A program made the position numbers and the translations under genes. 64,000 bases of DNA from CAYQXJ01 sp964421565 (GTDB lineage: Bacteria; Planctomycetota; Brocadiia; SM23-32): assembly GCA_964421565.1 (NCBI GenBank), contig CAYQXJ010000016.1, positions 1 to 64,000 of the forward strand, in the 5' to 3' direction. Of the stretch, positions 41,599 to 51,214 are shown piece after piece; positions within the stretch are counted from its first letter, which is position 1; each line of letters opens with the position of its first letter. The notes below the pieces were generated by a model. It made no database searches. It saw only the letters and a list, made by a program, of their open reading frames with translations, and was not told the DNA's origin.

Positions 41599-42823
41599 CC
41601 AGCCCGATCAGGAAGCGCACCGTGCCGAGGAACCCGACGCTCGTGAAAAGCAGCGCCACACCGCCCAGCGCGAGCAGCGCGGGGCCGAGCCGCAGGTCGC
41701 CCATCACCCGGCGCGAACGGCCCACCAGCAGGACGACCAACAACATGGGCGGCACCAGCAGGTTGATCACTCCGAGCGAGAGCATCAGCACGTAGTAAGG
41801 GCGCACCACCCTGGCCAGCGGCAGCGCGACCAGCCAGGCGAGAACCATCAGGGTGGTAACAATGCGAAACCGGCGGTCTCGGTGCGGGTCCGACTCGATC
41901 AAAAGCCCTCCGTCGCCATCTCGCCACCTGCGGACGTCCGAGAGCAGCAAGCCAGGGCAGAAGGACGCCCCGGCCGTCGTCGTCCACGCCAGCGAGGCCA
42001 GCCCCACCAGGAAGACGCCTCTCGCCGTCGGGCCCCAGAGCCCGCCCACCAGTTGCGCGGCCTTCAGAGTGTCCCAAATGGGCGCACCGTCCGATATCAG
42101 GCCCCCCACCAGCAGGATGCAGAGTGAGACAGTGGCAAAGGCGACGCCCAGAAACACGATCGCGTCGGCGCCAAGCCGCCGCACGTCGGGGTGTCTGAGC
42201 CCACCGGCCTTTACCTGGTAAGGCAGGAACACCAGCATCGCATCGCCGCCCGCCCCACCGATGATGCCCATCAGTGCCAGCAGCCCCGCCTGCGAGCCCC
42301 ACCAGGCGGCAGCCGGACCCTCAACAGTGCCGGCCGGGGCATCCGAAAACAGAAGCACTGCCGCGAAGACGCCGACCATGGCGAGCACGCCGACCGCAAG
42401 CACGCGGCGAAGGTGCTGGTAACCCCCGACCCACACCCAGAGCAGCAGCGTGACCGGCAGCAGGAACGCCAGCCCCACCCAGTGGGGGCGGCCGATCAGC
42501 GCGGAGAGCGCATCCGCCAATGTATACGCCCCGGCGATGATCGCAAACACGTGCGCCGCCACCTCAATGTATGCGACCAGCGCGCCTGTGCCCGGGCGAA
42601 TGTGATCGTCCAGCAAGCCGAAGGTTGTCTGTCCCGTCGCGATCGTCACCCGCCCCACGATGTAGCCCATCGAGGCGGCGGCCACGCCCGAGAGGGCAAC
42701 CGCCCACAGCAGGCCGAGGCCGAACTGCGCGCCCGCATTGAGGCAGGAGACGGCCGTTCCGGGGCCTATGATGATGGCGCTTGCGAGCGCCGTGGTGCCG
42801 ATAACGCGCCTGCGGGAGGTCAT
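41591..42823 (-). CDS. NRAMP-like transporter lacking the canonical metal motif
   Basis: A 410-residue membrane protein with about 11 helices and the NRAMP arrangement, beginning ASAIIIGPGTAVSCLNAGAQ. In canonical NRAMP divalent-metal/proton symporters this segment holds the DPGN metal ligands; here it is GPGT. The TM6 ligand motif (MPH) is also not found; that position reads MLVFLPYQ. Transport of metal as in MntH is therefore unlikely, and another substrate is possible. ATG 42823 is chosen, with GAGGAA 7 bases upstream. Confidence 0.7.
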   Translation of the reverse strand: MTSRRRVIGTTALASAIIIGPGTAVSCLNAGAQFGLGLLWAVALSGVAAASMGYIVGRVTIATGQTTFGLLDDHIRPGTGALVAYIEVAAHVFAIIAGAYTLADALSALIGRPHWVGLAFLLPVTLLLWVWVGGYQHLRRVLAVGVLAMVGVFAAVLLFSDAPAGTVEGPAAAWWGSQAGLLALMGIIGGAGGDAMLVFLPYQVKAGGLRHPDVRRLGADAIVFLGVAFATVSLCILLVGGLISDGAPIWDTLKAAQLVGGLWGPTARGVFLVGLASLAWTTTAGASFCPGLLLSDVRRWRDGDGGLLIESDPHRDRRFRIVTTLMVLAWLVALPLARVVRPYYVLMLSLGVINLLVPPMLLVVLLVGRSRRVMGDLRLGPALLALGGVALLFTSVGFLGTVRFLIGLVK

Positions 42824-42919
42824 GGGCAGCTTCCTCGGCAAAGGGAGACTATGGCGAACGGACAATGCTGCCACAGCGGGCCGGCGCTCTGCAAGTACGG
42901 CGGTGCCGCGGGTCGGCCG

Positions 42920-45316
42920 TCAGTGCCCCGTCTTCACCGTCAGGACGTCGCCGCGCGCCAGCACGACGCTGCGTTGGAACTCAAGCCGAACGCCATTGGC
43001 AAGTTGCCGCGTCTCGCACTGTACTTCGGCGCCGTTGAGGGCTGCTGACGCCTGGCGCGCTCTGAGGCGCTTGATCATCAGGCGGACGAACTCCAGGCGG
43101 CCGCACCGCCCGGTCATGGTCAGTGTCGCTCTGTCCGCTTCCCATTCGGCGAACGCGCGTCCGCCCGGCGTGCAGACGACACAAGCCACCTGCTGCGCGC
43201 CGGCCGCCACCCCTACTTCGCCGCTCAGGGCGTTCATACTGAACCCGCTCAACGCAAGGTAAAGCGCCCACGCCGATAGCGCCCGGTAGTAGTGCGAGCC
43301 GCATTCGATATGGTTGAAGCGCAGCCCCATTTGTTCGTGTCGATCCCACACATTGCGCGCCACGGTAAGGGCCTGGTCTTTTAGCTCGAGCAAGGTCAGG
43401 TGGGCGGCCACGGCGTACTCGACTCCGCTCCATGGCCAATCGGCCTGGTTGGCCGTGCTGCGCCGTATCTCGGTGGCGCCGTCGGCTGGCCATGCGCAGT
43501 TGGCGAGGAAACCGTCCCGCGAACAGTGTTCGATCACCGCGCCCAGCGCCGACCGTACCCGTCCATTCGGCAGCAAGCCCTCGCCCGTGGTCTGCCGCAT
43601 GAACCAGTCGGCGTTCACCTGGTCGGCCATGACACCTTCATTGGCCTCTCCACTGCAGGGGTCGTAGCTGAGTCGGTAGTAGGTGCCGTTCCAGAGCTGG
43701 TCATCCAGTTGCCGCATTGCCTCTCGGTGTTCGGCGTCGAGCAGGGCTGCGGTCTGCTGTTCGCCGAGGGCGCGGGCGAGCTCGGCGGCGGCTCGTAGCG
43801 CGGCGCCGAACAGCAGCCCGACGAAAGCGCTCGTCCCCTTCAGGGGGAACTGGTCGTAAGTCTGGTCAGGGCCGCGGTTGTTCGGCAGGCCATCGCCGTC
43901 GGTGTCGAACGAGCGGGCATGCTCGATGGCCGCCCGCACCTTCGGCCACATCTCTCGCGCGTAGTCCATGTCACCCGTCCAGAACGAGTCGCGCCATACC
44001 AGCAGAACGAACTGCGGCGCGAGGTCAATCCTCTGTTTAGGGTCCCGGTCCGAACAGGAGAAGTTGCCGGGCATCAGGTGCGGCACGCCGCCGGGGCCCT
44101 CGAAGTTCGCAGCCGTGAGGCGCATCTGGCTCTTCTGCAGCTCGGGGAAGAACTGAAGGAGGGGGAAGGAGCCATAGTGGGTTATGTCCGTGGTCTGCAG
44201 CCCGCAGCAGCCGAGACCCTCCCATATGCCGAAACGCCCCTGCTGGTCCCACCACGAGGACTTCACAAGGGTCGTAAGCTGGGCGTTCACGGCGTCCAGC
44301 AGCCAGCGCGGCTGAGAGGAGCGGTAGAAGTCGTTGCGGAACCGCCATGACCGCGAACGCAGAACCTGCTGGTTGGCTATTCCATAGTCGAACACCTCCG
44401 CGGCGCTGGAGAACCACTCACTGTAACGGTGTCCGATCAGTCCGGCGGTGCATTCCTTTGGTGCGTAAGGGCGCTCCCACATGTTCGGGAAGTGCCAGGC
44501 CAGTGCGAAAGTGACGCGCTGGCGCTGCCGTGGCGCCAGAGTGAAGCCAGCTGCCAACACCCCCAGGGGTATGTGACGGTCGGTCTTCCAACCCGGGGCA
44601 TCGGTCCAGCATTCGCCCTCCAGGCACCCCTGACGCCGCAGGGGTTCCCAAATGTCACGCTGGCTGCGTGGCCCGAGCACATAGCTGCAGTCGGCCTCGC
44701 CGTCTGCGCGGCAACCTATCACCAGGCTGCCGCCACTGGAACACCCGTCGGGCAGCGCCTTGCGGGTGAAGACGATTCGCGGGCGGATTCCGTGTGCTTC
44801 GTAGCTGAGAACCGGTGGGTTGTCGGGCTCGCAGTAGCCGACGATGTTGCGCTGGGCCATGAACAGCGCTACCCGAACCGGAGTGGCGCTTCGGTTCCAG
44901 ACGCTGAAGGTGAAGAACGCCAGCGGAAGGGCAGAGTTCCTCGCGTCCAGGGGTATGAACGGGCTGAAAGCTTCCAGTGACACATCGACGGGCAGGGGGG
45001 CCACGCGGTAGCGTAACTCGGTGAACGGCATGCGCGCCTCGGCGTCTATGGTCTCCGCGTGGCAGAGCCAGGGCAGTCCGTAGGGGTCGTTCAGGTGGGC
45101 GTTGTAAGGCGGCACGGTGCCGAGCACGGCCGACGTGTCAGCGGCCTGGATGCCGAAGTAGGCCGTGTCGAGGGGCAGGTCAACACTGGGTCCCGCTCCC
45201 CACGGGGCGTTGTTCATGATCTGCCACTCGTGGAAGTACCCATCGGCGCGCAACTCGACGCTGCCTGTGCCGAGCCCTCCCAGCGGGATGCCGCTGCAGC
45301 GTAGACCGTCGCTCAT
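42920..45316 (-). CDS. GH116 family glycosidase
   Basis: A 798-residue glycoside hydrolase of family 116 (beta-glucosidase/GBA2 type). The N-terminal beta domain starts GIPLGGLGTGSVELRADGYFHEWQIMNN, the family hallmark. The (alpha/alpha)6 domain has WEGLG...TTDITHYGSF and DGLPNNRGPDQTYDQFPLKGTSAFVG, which correspond to the active-site regions of GBA2. No signal peptide is seen, so it is probably cytosolic. ATG 45316 is chosen. It is divergent from a small membrane protein. Confidence 0.88.
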   Translation of the reverse strand: MSDGLRCSGIPLGGLGTGSVELRADGYFHEWQIMNNAPWGAGPSVDLPLDTAYFGIQAADTSAVLGTVPPYNAHLNDPYGLPWLCHAETIDAEARMPFTELRYRVAPLPVDVSLEAFSPFIPLDARNSALPLAFFTFSVWNRSATPVRVALFMAQRNIVGYCEPDNPPVLSYEAHGIRPRIVFTRKALPDGCSSGGSLVIGCRADGEADCSYVLGPRSQRDIWEPLRRQGCLEGECWTDAPGWKTDRHIPLGVLAAGFTLAPRQRQRVTFALAWHFPNMWERPYAPKECTAGLIGHRYSEWFSSAAEVFDYGIANQQVLRSRSWRFRNDFYRSSQPRWLLDAVNAQLTTLVKSSWWDQQGRFGIWEGLGCCGLQTTDITHYGSFPLLQFFPELQKSQMRLTAANFEGPGGVPHLMPGNFSCSDRDPKQRIDLAPQFVLLVWRDSFWTGDMDYAREMWPKVRAAIEHARSFDTDGDGLPNNRGPDQTYDQFPLKGTSAFVGLLFGAALRAAAELARALGEQQTAALLDAEHREAMRQLDDQLWNGTYYRLSYDPCSGEANEGVMADQVNADWFMRQTTGEGLLPNGRVRSALGAVIEHCSRDGFLANCAWPADGATEIRRSTANQADWPWSGVEYAVAAHLTLLELKDQALTVARNVWDRHEQMGLRFNHIECGSHYYRALSAWALYLALSGFSMNALSGEVGVAAGAQQVACVVCTPGGRAFAEWEADRATLTMTGRCGRLEFVRLMIKRLRARQASAALNGAEVQCETRQLANGVRLEFQRSVVLARGDVLTVKTGH

Positions 45317-45447
45317 GTTTCTTCGTCTCCGCATCGATCCATAGTGCACTCAGGTTGAAAAGGCCCGGCAGTTGCGGTGACGACGCCGGAGAGTGTTTGC
45401 CGCAGACTGAGACACCGCCAGCCTCTGTCCGCAAGGCGACTGAGACC

Positions 45448-45651
45448 ATGAAGAACATCGTGTTTCTGGGCCTTCTCGGCGTCGCCGTGGTTTTACTCTA
45501 CATGGTTTTCGACGGCCAGTTCAGCGCGGGCCCCAATGGCCCGCGCCAGGTGCGTCCGAAAGACGCCATCGACCGCATCGTCGAGAGCGGGCGCGACGTC
45601 GGGCGCAACGCGGCCGGCGCCATCAAGAGCATCAAACTGCCGGGCAAATGA
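45448..45651 (+). CDS. Small single-helix membrane protein
   Basis: A 67-residue protein with an N-terminal membrane helix (IVFLGLLGVAVVLLYMVF) and a charged tail with DAIDRIVESGRDVGRNAAGAI, which looks amphipathic. It is not recognised. A longer in-frame start at 45355 is possible but would place charged residues before the helix. It converges with the M14 peptidase gene 28 bp downstream. Confidence 0.5.
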   Translation: MKNIVFLGLLGVAVVLLYMVFDGQFSAGPNGPRQVRPKDAIDRIVESGRDVGRNAAGAIKSIKLPGK

Positions 45652-45679
45652 GGCTCGGCCGGGTCAACTGTCGGTCCTA

Positions 45680-47500
45680 TCAGTGGGCTGCAGCGTCAGG
45701 GTTCCGGCTGCAGCCTCTTCGCAGGAGGTCCTCGCCTTCGGCCAGGGCGAGCGCAAGATTACGCCCGAGTTCCTTGAAAGAGTCGAGATCGAAGACCTTC
45801 GTACGGCGGTCGGTGGGGTCCAAGTGGGAGACCACTCCACACTCGAGGGTGAAGGCCGGGCAGCCGAATGTCGACTGAAACCACTCCGGAGCGCGTTGCA
45901 TGCCGGCGCCTTCGATGTAGCCGTTCTCCCAGACCTCGCGCAGTCCGCAGACACGGTCGAGCAGGGCGAACCAATCTGGTTTCAGCAGGTCTGCGCCCCG
46001 GCGCAGGGACGGGTCAGCGGCTTGTTCCTGAGGCTGGTGATAGTCGGCAAGCACGGTGTGGTTTCGCCAGCCGCCGCCGGCGTGGCCGTCGATCATCAGT
46101 CCCAGCCTCAGTCCGTCTTGGCGCTCGGTAATAAAGTAGCCTTCTACCGCCCGCTGTTCGGGCCCCTGACCGCTGAACCACTGGCGGTTCGGGTTCTTGC
46201 CGTCGAGAGTGGCGCCGTTTGTGCCGAAGTGTGCGCAGTCGATGTTCAGGATCGGTAGCCAGTAGAATGCGAGCCGCTGGAGGAGGCCCGCACGCTCGCC
46301 CCCGTCCAAGCGGTGAAGTTCCTCGACCATGGTGGCCCCCAGCCAGCCTGTCATCTGCTCTACCGGAGAGTGCTGTCCGCAGAGCATGACCACGCCCACT
46401 TTCCCGTCGAGAGCCACAGCGCGATCTGTCAGCTTCACAGCGTGGAGCGGCAGATTCGCCTGGCTCCGGCCGATGACGCGTACCTGGGCGCCCATTCCCG
46501 TGGCCCTTCGGATAGCGTTGTCCCTCTCTGGCAGGCCGAACACGGGGCAGTTGGCAACGTAGATGGGCCGGTCACGCTGGGGGAGGAAGACCTCCAAACG
46601 CCGCCTGCCGCCCGGTATCAGGCGCTGGCGTGGGGCGAACCAATCGCTCCGGTCGTAGCTGGCGAAGCACCGCGGGCTCATGGAGCCTGTCTTCTCCAGG
46701 ACCAAGCGGCGTACGGCCGAATCAGTCACGCGCAAGAAGTGCCAGTGATTCCCGGACGCGCTTTCGAACGTCGGTCCGGGCAGGACGGATAGAGCATCCC
46801 GGCCAACGTAACCTACGGCCATGCCGCTGCCGCCGGAGAAGGAGGAGTCGAGCGGTGGATCGCTCTCGGGACCGAACAGCTCGAAGGCCGAGGTACTGGC
46901 GACCAACACCTCGTCCAGCGCGCCGCGCCAGGGGCGCCAGCCGTCTGGTCCGCACCCCGGTGACACTGACTTCGGCCCCGGTTCCCAGCCGGGCAGCTCG
47001 TCGCATCGGATTTGCGCCACGACGTTCATTGCCGGGCCGGGCTCCTGGCCGACGATCAGCCGCACCCGTGGACAGTCGCTGCCGGCGATGGTCAGGCCCG
47101 TGTAGAACGGAACCTGGGGGGCCACCTGGGTGGTCAGTGGATGGCGGCACTGTAGAGACGCGATGGGGCTCGTGTCATCGGGGGGCACATATTCCCATCG
47201 CAGACAGCCCCAGCGGGTCAGTGAAAGGGTCCAGCGCGCTCCGCTGGCGAGCGTGGCCGTGAGCAGGACCTGCGCGGGCGTTCCTTCCTCCCAGAACAGG
47301 GCAGTTGACTGCGCGACCATGGCAGCGTCGTCGCAGAAGGCGGCGTCCGGCTCGCGCAGCCTGGCCATCACGCGCACCGTAACTTCCGGATATCGGGCGG
47401 CTTTGCAGGTGAGAGGCACCCCCTGCCTCGGTTCTCTCTCCAACAACAGCACGAGTTCTACGGGCGAATCGGGCTTCATGAAGCGGTCGGTGAAAGTCAT
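45680..47500 (-). CDS. M14 family zinc carboxypeptidase-like protein
   Basis: A 606-residue protein whose C-terminal third is an M14 peptidase domain. The zinc ligands are His377 and Glu381 (CGQHSPVEQ) with His473 (DGHAGGG). The substrate Arg lies in NPNR (436-439) and the general base is Glu553 (FTLECGV). The first 350 residues are beta-rich and unlike the usual propeptide. No signal peptide is seen, so it may act in the cytosol on peptides. ATG 47500 is chosen, with GGGGGAA upstream. It is the last gene of the gap operon direction, 92 bp after the DUF429-like gene. Confidence 0.8.
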   Translation of the reverse strand: MTFTDRFMKPDSPVELVLLLEREPRQGVPLTCKAARYPEVTVRVMARLREPDAAFCDDAAMVAQSTALFWEEGTPAQVLLTATLASGARWTLSLTRWGCLRWEYVPPDDTSPIASLQCRHPLTTQVAPQVPFYTGLTIAGSDCPRVRLIVGQEPGPAMNVVAQIRCDELPGWEPGPKSVSPGCGPDGWRPWRGALDEVLVASTSAFELFGPESDPPLDSSFSGGSGMAVGYVGRDALSVLPGPTFESASGNHWHFLRVTDSAVRRLVLEKTGSMSPRCFASYDRSDWFAPRQRLIPGGRRRLEVFLPQRDRPIYVANCPVFGLPERDNAIRRATGMGAQVRVIGRSQANLPLHAVKLTDRAVALDGKVGVVMLCGQHSPVEQMTGWLGATMVEELHRLDGGERAGLLQRLAFYWLPILNIDCAHFGTNGATLDGKNPNRQWFSGQGPEQRAVEGYFITERQDGLRLGLMIDGHAGGGWRNHTVLADYHQPQEQAADPSLRRGADLLKPDWFALLDRVCGLREVWENGYIEGAGMQRAPEWFQSTFGCPAFTLECGVVSHLDPTDRRTKVFDLDSFKELGRNLALALAEGEDLLRRGCSRNPDAAAH

Positions 47501-47592
47501 GCGTTCCCCCGCAGCGAGTTTTCTGAACACTGCCGGTAGGATAGCCCGAAACGCCTGGCGGGCAAGTGTCAGGGGCGCTCAGCGCTGCCGTC

Positions 47593-48381
47593 TTAGCGCC
47601 GGACAGGTTGGCCACTCCTGTAGATCCAACGGGGCAGGTTGGTGCGGGTTTCCACGTCGCTGAAGGGGCAGACGATGTAGCCTTCGCGGAGGCTGCCATC
47701 GATCTCACGCAAAGGGGCGCCGATCGCTTTGTAGCACTCGGGTTCTTCGCACGCCACGGCCAGCGCGCCGAGGCCGGTGACGAGGGCCTGGGCTTGTTCA
47801 TAAGTCGGCCTGCCTGGCACGTGAGTGCCCATGATGTTCTGCAGATTGCGTATTCGTTGGTCTACGTCGTTGAGCTTCAGATGTTCCTTGGGCGGCAGGG
47901 GTTCCAGGTTCAGCATGCGCCAGGCGCAGGTCGACTCCGTCTCTAAGGCCAGCGGCCCTTCGGCTGGCAGCGTGAACGGCGCCAGTTCGGGCAGCACGGC
48001 GCCGTCATCGACGATGTGTTGGAATAGCTGAATGGAGAACTCCACGAACGGCCGTTCTTCCGGCGGTTCGACGCGGCCCGGCTCGCCGACCTTGATGGGT
48101 GTATCGAGTTCGGCTTCGCAGATGCGCGAGCCGCTATGGCGGGTCTTGGGGTCCTCCCAGCCGGCGGGTGCGTCGATGGCGACCACCTGCACGGCGTTTT
48201 CGGCGCTGTAGCTGCAGAGCGCGTCGGCCAGGTCGTCGGGGGCGGGTTCCGAAGCAACCCCGAAGTTGCCGGGCTGAAGGAAGCGCATATCGAGGCCATT
48301 ATCCCGCTCGGCGGAGAGCAGGCAGAAACCGAAGCTGGCATACTGCTGGTGCGACAGATGTACGGACAGGGCCTGCGGCAT
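47593..48381 (-). CDS. DUF429-like protein
   Basis: A 262-residue protein with the element VVAIDAPAGWEDPKTRHSGSRICE, which resembles the DUF429 group of RNase H-like predicted nucleases (a [D/E]-A-P strand, then R-x-C-E). The later acidic and helical parts are less clear. It lies 37 bp after accD and 92 bp before the M14 gene. The family assignment is moderate and the function is unknown. Confidence 0.5.
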   Translation of the reverse strand: MPQALSVHLSHQQYASFGFCLLSAERDNGLDMRFLQPGNFGVASEPAPDDLADALCSYSAENAVQVVAIDAPAGWEDPKTRHSGSRICEAELDTPIKVGEPGRVEPPEERPFVEFSIQLFQHIVDDGAVLPELAPFTLPAEGPLALETESTCAWRMLNLEPLPPKEHLKLNDVDQRIRNLQNIMGTHVPGRPTYEQAQALVTGLGALAVACEEPECYKAIGAPLREIDGSLREGYIVCPFSDVETRTNLPRWIYRSGQPVRR

Positions 48382-48418
48382 GACGGGATGCTCCTTTGTG
48401 CTGCCCCCTCGCCTGCCC

Positions 48419-49231
48419 TCAGCTCAGGTAGTCGATGAGCCGGGCGAGAGTGGATTTGATCTCCTTACGCTCGACAATCATGTCCAGAAAGCCGTGCTCA
48501 AGCAGGAATTCCGAAGTGGCGAATCCATCTGGCAGTTCGCCGCGGATGGTCTCCTCGATGACTCTTGGCCCGGCAAAGCGGATAGTGGCCCCCGGCTCGG
48601 CGATGATCACGTCGCCCATGGCTGCCCAGCTTGCCCATACTCCGCCGGTGCTCGGATGAGTCATGACGCTGATGTGCGCGCCGCCTGCTGCGTCGAGCCT
48701 GTTCAGCGCGGCGCAGGTTTTCGCCATCTGCATCAGGGAGTAGGCGCTCTCCTGCATCCGGGCTCCTCCGCTGGCTGCAAAGGTGACCAGGGGCAGCTCG
48801 CGTTCGAGCGCGAGTTCAGCGGCCCGACTGATCTTCTCACCCACGACGCTGCCCATGCTGCCGCCGGCGAAACGGAAGTCCATTGCGGCGAGGACGACCG
48901 GCCGGTCCTCTATGGCGCAAGTGCCGCAGACGACGGCTTCGTTGAGGCCCGTGCGTTCCTCGTAGCTCTTGAGCTGGTCCCTATATGCCTTGACGGCGAC
49001 GAATCCAAGCGGGTCGCATGATTTCAGGTTGGCGTCCACTTCCTGGAAGCTGCCCTCGTCCGTGTGCAGCTTGACGCGCTCCCACGCGCCGATACGGAAG
49101 TGATAATCGCATTCGGGGCATATCTGCAGACGTTCGGCCACGCTCTTGCGGTAGACCATCGAGCCGCAGCCGTCACACTTTATGAACAGCCCGTCAGGAA
49201 TCTGCTTCCTGTCTCTGCCGGATCGCAACAT
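48419..49231 (-). CDS. accD: Acetyl-CoA carboxylase carboxyltransferase subunit beta
   Basis: A 270-residue AccD, the beta subunit that carries carboxyl from biotin to acetyl-CoA for fatty-acid synthesis. The four-Cys zinc domain is at Cys19, Cys22, Cys38 and Cys41 (CDGCG...CPEC). The crotonase-fold domain has DFRFAGGSMGSVVGEKISRA, the oxyanion-type ASGGARMQESAYSLMQM and STGGVWASWA. No accA is in this window. It is 10 bp after rpe. Confidence 0.96.
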   Translation of the reverse strand: MLRSGRDRKQIPDGLFIKCDGCGSMVYRKSVAERLQICPECDYHFRIGAWERVKLHTDEGSFQEVDANLKSCDPLGFVAVKAYRDQLKSYEERTGLNEAVVCGTCAIEDRPVVLAAMDFRFAGGSMGSVVGEKISRAAELALERELPLVTFAASGGARMQESAYSLMQMAKTCAALNRLDAAGGAHISVMTHPSTGGVWASWAAMGDVIIAEPGATIRFAGPRVIEETIRGELPDGFATSEFLLEHGFLDMIVERKEIKSTLARLIDYLS

Positions 49232-49241
49232 GTCTGGCTGC

Positions 49242-49922
49242 TCACGAAGTGCCGCGTGGTTGTTCGAGCGCGTCGGTGCCGATCTTCTTCAGGCGGGCAA
49301 TCGCACGCCCGGGGCTGACGTCGGCCCCGAACACAGATGAGGCAGCGGCCAGAACGTTGGCGCCGTATCTAACGGCAACGGGAGCCGTCTGGGGGCCGAT
49401 GCCGCCGTCAACGTAGATATCTATATCCGATCCGAACCTGGCGCGCAAAGCGGGAATCTTCCGGCAGCCTTCCTCCATGAAGCTCTGCCCGCTGAAGCCG
49501 GGTTGCACGGTCATAGCCATCAGACAGTCCAGTTGGCCGGCCACGCTGGCTGCCGCATCGGCCGGGGTATCCGGTTTCAGGGCGACGCCTACCCCCGAGC
49601 CGAGCCTACGGACGCTCTGCACTGCGGCGGGCAGGTCGTCCACCGCTTCGGCGTGAAAGATTACGATGTCGGCCCCGGCTTCCACAAAACGGGGAGCGTA
49701 GACCAACGGGTCGCTGAGCATCAGGTGTACGTCGACCGGCACGGTGGCGACACGGGCGATGGCGGCGACGATGGCCGGGCCAGCCTTCAGGTTCGGCACA
49801 AAGTGCCCGTCCATCACATCCACGTGAAGCAGGTCGGCCCCCCCGGCCTCCACCTCGGCAATGGAGGCACCAAGGTTGGTGAGGTCACAGTCCAGTATCG
49901 AGGGGGCCACTTTGATCTGCAC
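49242..49922 (-). CDS. rpe: Ribulose-phosphate 3-epimerase
   Basis: A 226-residue TIM-barrel epimerase converting ribulose-5-P and xylulose-5-P. Metal and catalytic motifs are SILDCDLTNL, LHVDVMDGHFVPN, VDVHLML, MTVQPGFSGQSF and DGGI, as in the family. It is 7 bp after pgk and 10 bp before accD. The set gap-pgk-rpe-accD links lower glycolysis, the pentose phosphate pathway and lipid synthesis. Confidence 0.95.
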   Translation of the reverse strand: MQIKVAPSILDCDLTNLGASIAEVEAGGADLLHVDVMDGHFVPNLKAGPAIVAAIARVATVPVDVHLMLSDPLVYAPRFVEAGADIVIFHAEAVDDLPAAVQSVRRLGSGVGVALKPDTPADAAASVAGQLDCLMAMTVQPGFSGQSFMEEGCRKIPALRARFGSDIDIYVDGGIGPQTAPVAVRYGANVLAAASSVFGADVSPGRAIARLKKIGTDALEQPRGTS

Positions 49923-49929
49923 GGCGCCG

Positions 49930-51102
49930 TCAGTCCTCCAGCACGGAGAGCCCGGGCAGTTCCTGCCCGGCCAGGAACGTCAGCGCGGCGCCCCCGCCGG
50001 TGGACACGTGGGATATCTGCTCCTCCAGCCCGAGCTGTTCGATAGCCTCAGCGGTCTCGCCCCCGCCCACGATCGTGGTGCCATCGCTCGTGGCCATGGC
50101 CCTTGCGACGGCCCGGGTGCCCTCGGAGAAAGCGTCGATCTCGAAGTAGCCGAGAGGGCCGTTCCATGTGATCAGTTCGGCGCCCGCCATCTTCTGCTTG
50201 TACTGCTCTGCCGTCTTGGGGCCGATGTCGAGGCCGATCCAGCCGTCCGGTATCTCGCCGTCGAACGTCTTCACTTCGGCGCTTTCGCTGATCTCCCGGG
50301 CGCAAACGTGGTCGAGGGGCAGCATGATTCTTTCGCCCCCTTCCTCCAGCAGTTCGGCGGCGACCTCCAGCCGGTCGTCCTCAACCAGCGAGTCACCGAC
50401 GCTGACTCCCTGCTGCTTCAGGAAGGTGTAGGCCATCGCTCCGCCGATAAGCATGGTGTCTACCTTCGGCAACAGGTTGCGGATGACCTGGATCTTGTCG
50501 CTCACTTTGGCCCCACCCATGATGGCGACGTAGGGGGAGGGTGGGTTGGTGGTGGCCTTGGAGAGGTATTCGACTTCCTTCTCGATCAGCAGTCCTGCGT
50601 AGCCGGGCAGGTAATCGGCGACGCCCGCTGTGGAGGCGTGGGCACGGTGCAGAGTTCCGAAGGCATCGCTGACGTAGATGTCACCGAGGGAGGCCAGTTC
50701 GCGGGCGAAGTCGGGGTCGTTATCCTCTTCCTCGGCGTGGAAGCGCGTGTTCTCTAGCACCAGCACTTCGCCGTCCTGGAGTGAATCGGCGGCCCGCTTG
50801 GCCTCCTGGCCGACGCAATCGGCGGCGAAGGCGACCTCGGTCTCCAGCAGTTCGCCGAGCCGGCGCGCCAGTTTCTTCATGCTCAGGCCCTCGTCGGGTT
50901 TGCCCTTGGGTCGGCCCAGGTGGCTCATCAGTATCAGCCGTGCGCCGTGCTCGCGGGCGAAGTTGATGGTTGGCAGGGCCCGGCGAATGCGCAGATCATT
51001 GGTGATCTGCCGGCTCTCCTTGTCCAACGGCACGTTGAAGTCGACGCGCATCAGCATCTTCTTGCTGGCCAACTCGTCGGCCACGTCACGGATGGTCCTC
51101 AT
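49930..51102 (-). CDS. pgk: Phosphoglycerate kinase
   Basis: A 390-residue PGK of glycolysis, using 1,3-bisphosphoglycerate to make ATP. Motifs are MRVDFNVPLD, MSHLGRPKG, GGAKVSDKIQV, the GPLGYFE element (usually GPMGVFE), GGGETAEA and STGGGAALTFLAG. ATG 51102 is chosen, with GGAG 9 bases upstream; in-frame ATGs upstream are not needed. A strong hairpin lies in the 112-bp gap between gap and pgk. Confidence 0.96.
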   Translation of the reverse strand: MRTIRDVADELASKKMLMRVDFNVPLDKESRQITNDLRIRRALPTINFAREHGARLILMSHLGRPKGKPDEGLSMKKLARRLGELLETEVAFAADCVGQEAKRAADSLQDGEVLVLENTRFHAEEEDNDPDFARELASLGDIYVSDAFGTLHRAHASTAGVADYLPGYAGLLIEKEVEYLSKATTNPPSPYVAIMGGAKVSDKIQVIRNLLPKVDTMLIGGAMAYTFLKQQGVSVGDSLVEDDRLEVAAELLEEGGERIMLPLDHVCAREISESAEVKTFDGEIPDGWIGLDIGPKTAEQYKQKMAGAELITWNGPLGYFEIDAFSEGTRAVARAMATSDGTTIVGGGETAEAIEQLGLEEQISHVSTGGGAALTFLAGQELPGLSVLED

Positions 51103-51132
51103 GTCGTGCATCTCCATCGGTTTCTCTGCGGA

Positions 51133-51173
51133 AGAGCGGGGCGCTTCCAGCACGAGTGGAAGCGCCCCGCTCT
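51133..51173. other. 17-bp hairpin between gap and pgk
   Basis: A perfect inverted repeat: 17-bp arms (51133-51149 and 51157-51173) with a 7-base loop. No T run follows on the minus strand, so it is more likely a processing or mRNA-stabilising stem, or a weak attenuator, than a full terminator. Confidence 0.6.
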
Positions 51174-51214
51174 GTTCTGTGCGTAGCCTCGCGTTCTCAG
51201 GCGCTTTGCTCCGG

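Noticed and set aside
45686..45715. Inverted repeat GGCTGCAGC / GCTGCAGCC
   Set aside because: It lies in the last codons of the M14 peptidase gene and lacks a T run; not enough to call a terminator.
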